NCBI RefSeq assembly: GCF_003443895.1
Contig: NZ_QQOA01000006.1
Coordinates: forward strand, 186,001-250,000
Origin: Paraburkholderia phosphatilytica
GTDB taxonomy: Bacteria > Pseudomonadota > Gammaproteobacteria > Burkholderiales > Burkholderiaceae
Reading direction: 5' to 3'
Length of the DNA stretch: 64,000 bases
Part shown: piece by piece, positions 1 through 7,798 of the stretch
Layout of the letters: each line of letters opens with the position of its first letter
Position numbering within the stretch: position 1 is the stretch's first letter
Notes under the pieces: generated by a model
Database searches by the model: none
What the model saw: the letters and a program-made list of their open reading frames with translations, nothing else
What the model was told of the DNA's origin: nothing
Translations under genes and position numbers: made by a program

Positions 1-399
1 CGGCGTGTTCGTGCAGATGATGCCGATGCCGTCCACGTCCGCCGACAGCTCGCGCACGCGCTCGGCGACTTCGCTGTCGGAGATGCCGACGCAGCTCACC
101 ACCTCCAGCTGCACGCCCGAATCGGCCAGTTCCGTTTCGAGACTCTGCGCGGCGCGCGTCAGCTCGTCGGTGAATGCGTCGCCGGCTTGGGCCAGCAGAC
201 GGATCCGGTAAGCGACGTGACGCGCGCGCGCCGGCTGCCGCGGGGACTCCGCGCGCTCGTGCAGCTGCCTGATCGCGGCATCGACCGCGCTGCGCGTGCG
301 CGGATGCACGCCGGGGCGGTTGTTCAGCGCACGGTCGATGGTCGCCCGGCTGAGCTGCGTGATCTCCATCAACTGCTTGAGCGTGGGCTTGTCCTTCAT
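1..399 (-). CDS. LacI-family transcriptional regulator (N-terminal part, runs off the window)
   Basis: The reverse strand reads open from an ATG at 399 to the window edge (133 residues visible). Residues 5-50 form a LacI-type helix-turn-helix and hinge (TLKQLMEITQLSRATIDRAL, then NNRPGVHPRTR), and the following residues look like the start of the periplasmic-binding-protein-like sensor fold. It is divergent from the desaturase/Rieske/receptor genes, and the gap carries three matching palindromes. It is therefore probably their sugar- or inositol-type-ligand-responsive repressor. The ligand is unknown and the C-terminal sensor lies outside the window. Family call is firm; target is inference. 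Confidence 0.88.
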   Translation of the reverse strand, partial: MKDKPTLKQLMEITQLSRATIDRALNNRPGVHPRTRSAVDAAIRQLHERAESPRQPARARHVAYRIRLLAQAGDAFTDELTRAAQSLETELADSGVQLEVVSCVGISDSEVAERVRELSADVDGIGIICTNTP

Positions 400-447
400 C
401 GTTGGGTTTCCCGTGATGCTGGTATGAGGCGGCGACATGTATTTTGC

Positions 448-458
448 CTCAAATTGAG
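448..458. promoter_or_regulatory. Operator-like palindrome O1 (LacI-type)
   Basis: CTCAA-A-TTGAG is a perfect odd palindrome centred at 453. It matches two further sites at 530-540 and 563-573 (shared form CTCAAAWWGAG). It lies 49 bases upstream of the LacI-type start codon, where it could serve autoregulation or DNA looping. Confidence 0.6.
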
Positions 459-529
459 CATTTCTGCTTGTGTGCGGAAAATTCAAGCCTTTGCAAGGCA
501 GACGCGCGTTCAGTAGATACCCTTAAATG

Positions 530-540
530 CTCAAAATGAG
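530..540. promoter_or_regulatory. Operator-like palindrome O2 (LacI-type)
   Basis: CTCAAAATGAG, centre 535, is the second copy of the palindrome. It is 82 bases from O1 and 33 bases (about three helical turns) from O3, just upstream of the -35 box of the predicted desaturase promoter. Confidence 0.6.
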
Positions 541-552
541 TCATTTTAGATT

Positions 553-581
553 TTGACTGATGCTCAAAAAGAGCCTTAAAT
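553..581 (+). promoter_or_regulatory. Predicted sigma70 promoter of the desaturase operon
   Basis: TTGACT (553-558) and TTAAAT (576-581) are separated by exactly 17 bases, a good housekeeping promoter geometry, 42 bases before the desaturase ATG. Operator O3 lies inside the spacer, as expected for simple repression. Confidence 0.6.
563..573. promoter_or_regulatory. Operator-like palindrome O3 (LacI-type)
   Basis: CTCAAAAAGAG, extendable to GCTC-N5-GAGC (562-574), is the third copy of the palindrome. It lies between the -35 and -10 hexamers of the predicted promoter. Confidence 0.62.
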
Positions 582-623
582 GCGAGCAACGATGATCACG
601 ATCGACCCGATGGAGAGTCACCC

Positions 624-1670
624 ATGCTCGACCCGCAACGCAGCCCGCAGCCGATCACGATGGACGACTGGTACAAGTGCCCGCTCGACCGCAAGGTGCT
701 GAAGGAGGTGACACGCCGCAACGACCGCGACGCGCTGCTGCGGTTCGGCGGCTTCATCGCGCTCGTGGTGGCCGCGGGCGTGCTTGCGTGGTGTTCGCTG
801 GGTACGCTGTGGTGCGTTCCGGCGTTCCTGCTCTACGGCACGCTCTACGCGTTCGCCGAAGCGATGGAGCACGAGCTGCGTCATCGCACGCCGTTCAAGA
901 GCGAATGGCTGAACGAAACGGTGCACTGGCTGATCTGCTTCATGACGTGGCGCGAGCAGATCTACAGCCGCTGGTCGCATGCGCAGCATCACACGTACAC
1001 GCATCTGACGGCGACGGTGCCTCAGGACGTGGAGATCGCCGTGAAGCGGCCGCCCAATTATCTGAAGCTCGCGACGGATTTTCTGCGCATTTCGCACGGC
1101 ATCCATCATCTCGGCAACATCGTGCTGCACAGCGTCGGCATCGTGTCGAAGAGCGCGAAGGCGGTGGTGCCGCCCGTCGAATATCGCGCGATGCGCCGCA
1201 ATTCAAGGGTGATTCTCGCGCTGTATGTCGCGGTCGGCGTCTGGGCAATCGTCGCGCATAGCTGGCTGCCGGTCGTGTTCCTGCTGCTGCCGCGTTCGTA
1301 TGGCGCATGGCTGCACGAGCTGCTCGCGATCACGCAGCATACCGGTCTGCGCGAGAACGAACTCGACCATCGCTTCTCGACGCGCACGCTGCGCCTGAGC
1401 CGGCCGCTGCAGTTCCTGTACTGGAACATGAACTATCACGTCGAACACCACATGTTCCCGAACGTGCCGTTTCATGCGCTGCCGAAGCTGCGCCGCGCGA
1501 TCGAGGCAGATCTGCCGCCGGCCTGCGATGGTTTGAGCAGCGCATGGGCCGAGATCCTGCACGTGTTCCGGATGCAGCGGCACGACCCCGACTACATGAT
1601 CACGCCGGCCGTGCCCGGCGCGGCACCACGCGAAAAAGGACGATGCGATGAACATCCTGCAGTGGCATGA
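624..1670 (+). CDS. Membrane fatty-acid-desaturase-like di-iron oxygenase, MocD-like
   Basis: This 348-residue protein has the three histidine boxes of the membrane desaturase/hydroxylase family: HELRHRT near residue 78, HAQHHTYTH near 119 and HVEHHMFP near 274. Hydrophobic segments lie near residues 43-75 and 190-225. It overlaps the next gene, a Rieske ferredoxin, by 23 bases, so the two likely form an oxygenase and its electron donor. The pair followed by a sugar-type binding protein recalls mocD/mocE of rhizopine (methyl-inosamine) catabolism in rhizobia. Start chosen at 624 behind GGAGAG. The di-iron fold is secure; the substrate is inference, since other members desaturate or hydroxylate lipids. 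Confidence 0.8.
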   Translation: MLDPQRSPQPITMDDWYKCPLDRKVLKEVTRRNDRDALLRFGGFIALVVAAGVLAWCSLGTLWCVPAFLLYGTLYAFAEAMEHELRHRTPFKSEWLNETVHWLICFMTWREQIYSRWSHAQHHTYTHLTATVPQDVEIAVKRPPNYLKLATDFLRISHGIHHLGNIVLHSVGIVSKSAKAVVPPVEYRAMRRNSRVILALYVAVGVWAIVAHSWLPVVFLLLPRSYGAWLHELLAITQHTGLRENELDHRFSTRTLRLSRPLQFLYWNMNYHVEHHMFPNVPFHALPKLRRAIEADLPPACDGLSSAWAEILHVFRMQRHDPDYMITPAVPGAAPREKGRCDEHPAVA

Positions 1671-1968
1671 AGTGTGTCCGAGCGACGACATCGAAGAAGA
1701 AGACGTCATCGCATTCGAGCAGGACGGCACGCTCTACGCCGTCTATCACACGCCCACCGGCTTCTATGCGACGGCCGGCATGTGCACCCACGAAGCGGCG
1801 CGTCTCACCGAAGGTCTCGTGTTCGGCGACGTGGTCGAGTGTCCGATGCACATGGGGCGCTTTCATATTCCGACGGGCGCGGCAAAGGGCGCGCCCGTGT
1901 GCGTCAACCTCGTGACGCATCCGGTCAAGGTCGAAGGCGGCAAGGTGTTCATCGGTCTTGCCGACTGA
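1648..1968 (+). CDS. Rieske [2Fe-2S] ferredoxin, MocE-like
   Basis: This 106-residue single-domain Rieske protein has cluster ligands C46-x-H48 (GMCTHEAARL) and C65-x2-H68 (CPMHMGRFH), the full set. There is no membrane anchor or catalytic domain, so it is a soluble electron carrier. It starts inside the end of the desaturase gene behind AAAAGGA, which implies co-translation and electron delivery to that oxygenase. No ferredoxin reductase gene is adjacent, so the reductase must be encoded elsewhere. It is similar in kind to MocE of rhizopine catabolism. Confidence 0.88.
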   Translation: MNILQWHEVCPSDDIEEEDVIAFEQDGTLYAVYHTPTGFYATAGMCTHEAARLTEGLVFGDVVECPMHMGRFHIPTGAAKGAPVCVNLVTHPVKVEGGKVFIGLAD

Positions 1969-2030
1969 TACGGCGTTCGTCGGCCGCGCCTGCCGGATGC
2001 AGGCACACCATCACAATCAAGGAGACAGCC

Positions 2031-3071
2031 ATGCGTATTCCCTTCCGGAAGGTGCTTCCTTTAGCGGCCGCCGTGTTCGCCTTCGGGTTCGGCACTGCTG
2101 GCGGCGCGAGCGCGGAGCCCGTCGCGCATTTCGATTTCATCTCGCATGCACCGGATTCGGATGCATGGTGGAACACGGTCAAGAACGGCATCAAGCAGGC
2201 CGACGAAGACTTCAACGTGCAGACCGATTACCGCAATCCGCCCAACGGCGACATCGCGGACATGGTGCAGCTCGTGAACCAGGCGGCCGCGCGCAACTAC
2301 GACGGCGTCGTCACGACGATCGCGGACTTCGATCTGCTGAAGAGCGCGGTGGGACGGCTGAAATCGAAGAACATTCCGTTCATTACCGCGAACACGGGCA
2401 CCGAGCAGCAAAGCGCCGAACTCGGCGCGCTGATGCACGTCGGCCAGCCTGAATATCTGGCTGGCAAGGCGGCTGGGCTACGCGCAAAGGCAGATGGCGT
2501 GAAGACCTTCCTGTGCGTCAATCACTATGCGACGAACCCGCTTTCGTTCGAGCGTTGCCGTGGTTTCGCCGATGCGATCGGCGCCGACATGAAGACCTCG
2601 GTGCTGGATTCCGGCACGGATCCGACCGGCGTCGAATCGAAGGTGAGCGCGTATCTGCGCAATCATCCGGACACCCAGGCGGTGCTGACGCTGGGGCCGA
2701 CCTCCGCCGACCCGACGATCCGCGCGGTGACGAAGCTCGGTCTTGCCGGCAAGATCTGGTTCGCGACGTTCGACATCGACCCCGACGTCGCGAAGGCGAT
2801 CAAGGACGGCACGATCAAGTTCTGCACGGACCAGCAGCCGTACCTGCAGGGCTACATTCCGGTCGCGATTCTCGCGATCATGCATCGCAATCACAACACG
2901 GACGCCATCGAGGCGCGCAAGGAACTGGAGAAGGATCCGAAGTTCATCCAGCGCCTCGATTCGTACGGTCTGAAGCCGGTTTATGAGGCACGCAACATCA
3001 GTTCGGGCCCGGGCTTCATTACGCCGAAGAACATCGAGCAGGTGTCGGCGCTCGCAGGCCAGTATCGCTGA
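2031..3071 (+). CDS. Periplasmic sugar/inositol-type ABC substrate-binding protein
   Basis: This 346-residue receptor has a signal peptide (MRIPFRKVLPLAAAVFAFGF, cleavage near GASA-EP) followed by a type-I periplasmic binding fold of the ribose/rhizopine-binding class. Internal motifs include the N-terminal FISHAPDSDAWW region and the VTTIADFD strand. The reading frame is open upstream, but AAGGAGA at 2018-2024 and the signal peptide fix the start at 2031. It closes the desaturase-Rieske unit. No permease or ATPase gene follows; they may lie left of the window or elsewhere. Ligand unknown; a rhizopine- or inositol-like compound is inferred from the mocDE-like neighbours. Confidence 0.8.
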   Translation: MRIPFRKVLPLAAAVFAFGFGTAGGASAEPVAHFDFISHAPDSDAWWNTVKNGIKQADEDFNVQTDYRNPPNGDIADMVQLVNQAAARNYDGVVTTIADFDLLKSAVGRLKSKNIPFITANTGTEQQSAELGALMHVGQPEYLAGKAAGLRAKADGVKTFLCVNHYATNPLSFERCRGFADAIGADMKTSVLDSGTDPTGVESKVSAYLRNHPDTQAVLTLGPTSADPTIRAVTKLGLAGKIWFATFDIDPDVAKAIKDGTIKFCTDQQPYLQGYIPVAILAIMHRNHNTDAIEARKELEKDPKFIQRLDSYGLKPVYEARNISSGPGFITPKNIEQVSALAGQYR

Positions 3072-3178
3072 TCTTTTCAACCGGCCCTTCGCGTAACGAC
3101 GGGTCGCGTTCGACCGGAAGGTTCGTCCGCTGGTGAGTCTCCACCCGTCAGCGCTTTTCCCACGATGGACTGTGTGGG

Positions 3179-3207
3179 CGATATGGGCGCATGCCCATAT
3201 CGTTTTC
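3179..3207 (+). terminator. Rho-independent terminator after the MocDE-like operon
   Basis: A perfect 10-bp stem (CGATATGGGC 3179-3188 with GCCCATATCG 3193-3202) and a 4-base loop are followed by TTTTC on the + strand. It ends the transcript of the receptor gene about 110 bases upstream. There is no T run on the other side. Confidence 0.75.
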
Positions 3208-3213
3208 TTCGGC

Positions 3214-3468
3214 TCAGCGCGTGACGTATTCCGCGTTCGCCTCGGCCGCGGCATTCGACTGTGCGGCCGCCCGGCTTTCCAGATGGCCAAGCGCGGTTTT
3301 CAGGCGTTCGTAGCGCGTGCGGTAGTGCGGAAGCTTGCTGCTGCTGCCGATCGCGTCGATGCGCGAGCGCCAGTACGAAAGCGGGAAAGGGCCGCGTGCG
3401 ACGTGCGGAAGCACATGCTCGAGATGAGCCAGTTCGCTGTCGAGATCGCGATGGTTGTTCGTGGTCAT
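3214..3468 (-). CDS. Small hypothetical protein (84 aa)
   Basis: This 84-residue, charged, soluble protein has no signal peptide or membrane segment. It has heptad-like hydrophobic spacing (LDSELAHLEHVL; HYRTRYERLKTALGHLESRA), suggesting two helices or a short coiled coil. It is not recognised. It sits alone between convergent and divergent neighbours, with only a weak ribosome-binding site before the ATG at 3468. Codon use fits the surrounding genes, which is the main reason to accept it. Confidence 0.55.
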   Translation of the reverse strand: MTTNNHRDLDSELAHLEHVLPHVARGPFPLSYWRSRIDAIGSSSKLPHYRTRYERLKTALGHLESRAAAQSNAAAEANAEYVTR

Positions 3469-3636
3469 GGTCTGATACCCCCGTATCCGTCGTCACCGAT
3501 CTCGGCAATCGGCGCGGTGGACTCTGCCGCTCTGTGAGCGAGCGGCTGGTCTGGTTTGAATGACCCGAACTTTCGTCGAAACTTGCGAATCGGACAATAC
3601 CGCGTTCCTGGTAGTGACCCTGCGGCCAGCGGCGGG

Positions 3637-4305
3637 TCAGGGTATCAGCCCTTTCAGCCGGGCCTCGTTCAGCGCCTGCACGCGGCTGTTGACCGACAGC
3701 TTGCCGTAAATGTTCTTGATGTGCGTCGTGACGGTATGCGGCGACAGCTGCAGTTTCGCGGCCGTTTCGGCCGTCGAAAAACCGTGCGAGATGCTCTTGA
3801 GAATGTCGATTTCGCGCGCGGTGAGCTGGCCCGCTTCGCTGTCGGGCTTGGCCGCGCGCGGCGCGCCAGCCTGCGCGACGGGCGCAAACCGCTTCAGCAG
3901 ATGCCGCGCCACCTGCGGCGAGAGCGGCGAGTCGCCGTTCTTCACGAGCAGGATCGAGCGCGCGAATTCGTCGATGGTCGTGTCCTTCAGCAGGTAGCCG
4001 CGCGCGCCGGCTTCGATCGCCCGGACCACGTGCGCTTCGTCGCCGAAGATCGTGCTGACCAGCACGGCCGTGGCGGGCGATGTCGCGCGCAGCAGCGCGA
4101 TCAGGTCCGCGCCGTCGCCATCGGGCAACCCGAGATCGACGATTGCCACTTCCGGGTGCATGCCGCGCAGCTTCTGCCGGGCTTCGGCAACCGACCCAGC
4201 ACTGCCCGCAAGCGTGAGCGACGCATGCGAGACGATCATGCGTTCGAATTCGGCGCGCATCGACGCGTCGTCTTCAATCAGGAATACGGTGATCGGGCTC
4301 GTCAT
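3637..4305 (-). CDS. NarL/FixJ-type two-component response regulator
   Basis: This 222-residue protein has a receiver domain (acidic pair E11/D12, phosphoacceptor D57 in IVDLGLPDGDG, conserved lysine in YLLKD) and a C-terminal LuxR-type helix-turn-helix (LTAREIDILKSISHGFSTAETAAKL, about residues 158-215). The likely partner is the HisKA_3-type kinase about 600 bases upstream on the same strand (4922-6928), because NarL-type regulators pair with that kinase class. The two genes are separated by an opposite-strand gene and are therefore not one transcript. Target genes unknown. Confidence 0.92.
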   Translation of the reverse strand: MTSPITVFLIEDDASMRAEFERMIVSHASLTLAGSAGSVAEARQKLRGMHPEVAIVDLGLPDGDGADLIALLRATSPATAVLVSTIFGDEAHVVRAIEAGARGYLLKDTTIDEFARSILLVKNGDSPLSPQVARHLLKRFAPVAQAGAPRAAKPDSEAGQLTAREIDILKSISHGFSTAETAAKLQLSPHTVTTHIKNIYGKLSVNSRVQALNEARLKGLIP

Positions 4306-4573
4306 GATGTCGATCGTTGGGCGGGCGGAGGGGTGAAACTATATCGCCTCGGCCGGGCTTGAGAAAGGCGCCGGTTTAACTGAGTCTTTCAAATGCGCTT
4401 ATGCGCGTTGCCGCAACAGGCGACCGATTCAGGAAATACTGACACGAGACTCAGCAATGACGGACTTGATGAATTCCGTTTTCAGGTCGATAAATGCTTT
4501 GAGCCCGAACGTATTCCTGAAGCGGAAAGCGTTCGAGTCTTGGGGGCCAACAAAAATAATCGGAACAACGACA

Positions 4574-4870
4574 GTGGAATCACTCAAGCTTTATATCGAC
4601 TCGCTGAAGAAGCTGTCCGAGTCGAACAGCCGCGGCGTGTCGAATTTCGGCGGCAAGGTGGTCGCGCTCACGCGCTTCGCCGACACCGTCATTCCGCTGC
4701 TGTCCGAAGCGCAGCGCCGCGAAGTGCTGGCGCTCTTTCGCCTGCAGATCGAAGAGGCGATGTCCATGACCGACGACATGCCCATGCCGCCCGAATACCA
4801 CGCGGCGTTGCTGAAGCAGACGAACTGGCTGCTCGAATCGCTCGAACGGAGCGACCGGCTGCAGGACTGA
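4574..4870 (+). CDS. Conserved hypothetical protein (98 aa, GTG start)
   Basis: This small helical, soluble protein begins VESLKLYIDSLKKLSESNSR and ends in LLESLERSDRLQD. The frame is open upstream to 4457, but the added residues look unstructured and lack a ribosome-binding site. The GTG at 4574 gives a plausible conserved-looking N-terminus, although its own ribosome-binding site is weak. It lies between the response regulator and kinase genes on the opposite strand. No recognised domain or function. Confidence 0.55.
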   Translation: MESLKLYIDSLKKLSESNSRGVSNFGGKVVALTRFADTVIPLLSEAQRREVLALFRLQIEEAMSMTDDMPMPPEYHAALLKQTNWLLESLERSDRLQD

Positions 4871-4921
4871 ACGCGCGTTAGCGTCAACGTCCTCACCACC
4901 CGCACCCAGTAGGCGTCAGCG

Positions 4922-6928
4922 TCAATTCTCTTCCACCGCGATGTCCGCCCGTGGATCGGGCTCGCGGCGACGCGCGTGCCCGTCGCGCTCGAACGGCAGC
5001 CACAGCGTGAAGCGCGTCCCCGCCGGCCCGGAGCGCCACGCGACGGTGCCGCCAACCGAGCGTGCGCGCCGCTGCTGGTTGTGCAGTCCGCGTCCCGCGC
5101 CGGCCGCCATCGCATGCTCGATATCGAAGCCCCGGCCGTTGTCGTCGATGGCGATCTGCACGCCGCCGTCCATCTCCGCAGTGCCGATCCGGATCTCGGT
5201 CGCTGCAGTGTGATGCAGGATGTTCGCGATGCTTTCCTGCACGATCCGCAGGATATGCAACGCACTGGACGGATCGAGCCAGGGCAGCGCGGGCACTTCC
5301 TCGACTTCCCATCGCAATGCGACGCCGGTACCCGCGAGCCGCGGCTCGAGCCGGAAACGCAGCGTGGCCAGCAACAGCAGCAGATCGGCTTCGACGGGCT
5401 CCATCGAATCGATCGTGAGTTTCAGGTCGTCGAGACAGGCTTTGAGAATCTGCGACACGCGCGTGTCGTCCGCATCGCCGCGCTCCACCGAGCGGATCGC
5501 GCTGATCAGCGACGAGCCGAGGCCGTCGTGCATGTCCTGCATCAGGCGGCGCCGTTCGTCGCTGATGGTTTGCCGGCGCTCCGCTTCGAGCAGCCGCCGG
5601 TGGCTCAGCTCGAGTTCGGCTTCGCGTTCTTTCAGGCGTTGCGCGAGATTGGCGTTGATCCACTCGAACTCGCGGATCGCATTCACGTACCGGCGATACA
5701 TCAGCAGCCCGAACATGCCGAACGTGACCGCATTGGTGTACGCGCCGAGGAACCAGCCTTCTGGACTGACGACGTTGTTGTGCATCATCCAGTCGGTCAC
5801 GCCGAGCAGCGTGCACAGGCCGACACCCGCCGCGACGAGCCGCGCTTCGCTCGAACGGCGCCACGCACACAGCACGCCCACCACGCCGACGACGGCGGCC
5901 ATTACCGCGGAGACCGCATAGATCAGCGGCACGATGACCGGCGTGCTCGGCAGCACGGGCAGTACGCCGACCATCGGCAAGGTCAGCACGGTAATCGCCA
6001 GGGTGACGAAGGCGACCGCGCGGGTCAGCCATTTGAGCGGCCGCCCGTGCATCTGGCAAAGAAAGACATGCACGACCATCACGAGCCAGAACAGCGCGTT
6101 GATCGTGAGCCATGCGAACCAGTCGCTGGTGACGGGCACGCTCACGTAGTAGTGCAGGTGCCCGGCAAACGACGTCGCGGCAAGATTGAAGAACAGCAGA
6201 TAGCCGGTGTCGTGACGCCGCCGGAGCCAGACGAACAGCGCGAACACGCCCACCGCGAGAAACGCGGCGCTGAGCGTGGCTGGCAGTTCGCGCTGCAGCC
6301 ACTGGCGCATGTAGTAACGGCCCCGCAACGTATCCACCGGCCCCAGCCAGAGCGACGATAGCGCGACGGCGTTGTCGGGCGCGTGCTCGAGACGTACCAG
6401 CACTTCGCGCGGCGGCGTGTCGCCGCCCGTCTGGTCGAGGTCCACCCAGAGCGGCGTGAAGAGACTGTTCCAGAGCGATCCATGCTCCTGCGCGCGATGC
6501 ACGAGGCGACCGTTCACGTACACGGCGATCGTGCCGTAGGTCTTGACGCGTGCGCCGTACAGCACCAGCGGTCCGGACGACACGGCGAGACCGCGCGTGG
6601 AGAGCCGGACCCACGTGGTCTGGATGTCATGGAGCGACGACACCGCGCGTGCGCGCACGTTGTCCAGTTTCGGCGCCGCGGCGGGCAGCGCGGCGGGCAG
6701 GGTGACGGGGCGCCAGGCGTTGGGCAGCGCGTCGCTGTCGACGTTGGCTGGCGGCGCGCTGAAGCCGTCGGCGTCGGTCACGACCCAGTCTGCCTGGGTG
6801 AGATGCGTGGCGCGTTGGCCGGCCCCGGCGTCGCCCGCTTCCAGATACCAGACGCCCACCGCGATCAGCAGCGCGATGGAAAAGCACAACACCACGTTGG
6901 CAAAGAGCGGCGACGGACGATAGATCAC
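4922..6928 (-). CDS. 7TM sensor histidine kinase (HisKA_3 type)
   Basis: This 668-residue protein has an N-terminal membrane segment (residues 10-28), a periplasmic domain to about 205 resembling the 7TMR-DISM jelly-roll sensor, seven transmembrane helices (about 210-400), a coiled-coil linker, and a HisKA_3 dimerisation box with H467 in MQDMHDGLGSSL. A HATPase_c domain follows (IVQESIANILHH; DDNGRGFD). It should autophosphorylate and act on the NarL-type regulator at 3637-4305. DISM-type sensors are thought to read carbohydrates or small ligands; the signal here is unknown. A stretch of about 220 bases separates it from mazE. Confidence 0.9.
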   Translation of the reverse strand: MIYRPSPLFANVVLCFSIALLIAVGVWYLEAGDAGAGQRATHLTQADWVVTDADGFSAPPANVDSDALPNAWRPVTLPAALPAAAPKLDNVRARAVSSLHDIQTTWVRLSTRGLAVSSGPLVLYGARVKTYGTIAVYVNGRLVHRAQEHGSLWNSLFTPLWVDLDQTGGDTPPREVLVRLEHAPDNAVALSSLWLGPVDTLRGRYYMRQWLQRELPATLSAAFLAVGVFALFVWLRRRHDTGYLLFFNLAATSFAGHLHYYVSVPVTSDWFAWLTINALFWLVMVVHVFLCQMHGRPLKWLTRAVAFVTLAITVLTLPMVGVLPVLPSTPVIVPLIYAVSAVMAAVVGVVGVLCAWRRSSEARLVAAGVGLCTLLGVTDWMMHNNVVSPEGWFLGAYTNAVTFGMFGLLMYRRYVNAIREFEWINANLAQRLKEREAELELSHRRLLEAERRQTISDERRRLMQDMHDGLGSSLISAIRSVERGDADDTRVSQILKACLDDLKLTIDSMEPVEADLLLLLATLRFRLEPRLAGTGVALRWEVEEVPALPWLDPSSALHILRIVQESIANILHHTAATEIRIGTAEMDGGVQIAIDDNGRGFDIEHAMAAGAGRGLHNQQRRARSVGGTVAWRSGPAGTRFTLWLPFERDGHARRREPDPRADIAVEEN

Positions 6929-7100
6929 GCGAGGCCCTTGTTTCGATGGTCCGGGAAATGGCGAAGGGTTCGGTGCATGGAGGGAGAGTCCCGGTGGGCA
7001 GGGTGCGCACGACTATACCCGGGCTGATGCCGCAGCGGCGGCCTGTGGCAAAAAAGACGCGACGCGCGGCTGAAATCAGCCCGGCAAGCATCTCAAAAAT

Positions 7101-7147
7101 GTAATAACATTGTGTTTACTAGACCGTTTGGCTAACATTGTTATTAC
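7101..7147. promoter_or_regulatory. Inverted repeat upstream of mazE-like gene (autoregulatory operator candidate)
   Basis: GTAATAACA (7101-7109) and TGTTATTAC (7139-7147) form a perfect 9-bp inverted repeat with a 29-base spacer. It ends 9 bases before the antitoxin ATG. MazE-type antitoxins usually bind such repeats to repress their own operon; that role here is inference. Confidence 0.55.
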
Positions 7148-7156
7148 GGTGATTCC

Positions 7157-7405
7157 ATGAGAGTGACAATACGTAGAATGGGAAATTCGCAAGGCGTGCT
7201 GATCCCAAAGCCAATCCTGGCGCAACTTGGATTCGAGAACGAGGTGGAAATGGAAGTGGAAAACGGTGCATTGATCATCCGCAAGCCACGCACGAAGTCG
7301 CGTGGCGGATGGGCGGAAGCCAGCAGGGCCATTGCGGCCGCTGGGGAAGATACGCTCGTGATGGGCGAGTTTCCGAATGCCGATGACGTGGAACTGCAAT
7401 GGTAG
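7157..7405 (+). CDS. MazE/AbrB-type antitoxin
   Basis: This 82-residue protein has an N-terminal swapped-hairpin AbrB/MazE DNA-binding domain (RRMGNSQGVLIPKPILAQLGF, residues 6-26, then the EVEMEVENGALIIRK strands) and an acidic C-terminal tail for toxin binding (ending ADDVELQW). It overlaps the toxin gene by 7 bases. The complex should repress its own promoter, and an inverted repeat lies directly upstream. Confidence 0.88.
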   Translation: MRVTIRRMGNSQGVLIPKPILAQLGFENEVEMEVENGALIIRKPRTKSRGGWAEASRAIAAAGEDTLVMGEFPNADDVELQW

Positions 7406-7722
7406 CGCAGGGCGAGGTCTGGCTGGTTGCGCTCGACCCAACCCTCGGCAGTGAAATCCAGAAGACACGGCCGTGTGTCGTGATCTCGCCTCCTGAGCTG
7501 AACGACTATCTGCGCACAGTCATCGTGGCGCCCATGACTTCGAAAGGGCGCGCCGCGCCTTTCCGTATCCCGCTTACGTTCAAGCGCACGCAGGGGCTGG
7601 TGCTGCTGGATCAGATCCGTACGGTCGACAAGACGCGGCTCGTGAGGAAAGAGGGCGCGCTTGCCGAGCGCACGTTGCTGAAGGTGCTGCAGACGCTGCA
7701 GGAAGTTTTCGCGGAAAGCTGA
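7399..7722 (+). CDS. MazF/PemK-type endoribonuclease toxin
   Basis: This 107-residue protein has the PemK/MazF fold. It shows the N-terminal QGEVWLVALDPTLGSEIQKTRPCVVIS with the conserved E/K-RP-CVV strand, then VIVAPMTSK and GLVLLDQIRTVDKTRL, which carry the active-site Arg and Thr/Ser positions. It should cleave mRNA when free of the MazE-type antitoxin. Length and architecture are complete, so the module looks intact. The start codon overlaps the antitoxin stop, consistent with coupled translation. Confidence 0.9.
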   Translation: MVAQGEVWLVALDPTLGSEIQKTRPCVVISPPELNDYLRTVIVAPMTSKGRAAPFRIPLTFKRTQGLVLLDQIRTVDKTRLVRKEGALAERTLLKVLQTLQEVFAES

Positions 7723-7798
7723 CCCAGGCGGGCCTCAATCTTCTGCTCCAACGTGCCGTAAACATAGCGGATAGCCTGATTTCCGGACCCCCGCACTT

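Noticed and set aside
1674..2030. Open frame extending the sugar-type receptor gene upstream through the Rieske gene
   Set aside because: It has Arg/Ser/His-rich random composition and overlaps a real Rieske gene; the signal peptide and ribosome-binding site place the start at 2031.
4457..4573. Longer start for the small protein between the response regulator and kinase
   Set aside because: No ribosome-binding site and dissimilar, unstructured residues; the GTG at 4574 is preferred, though not proven.
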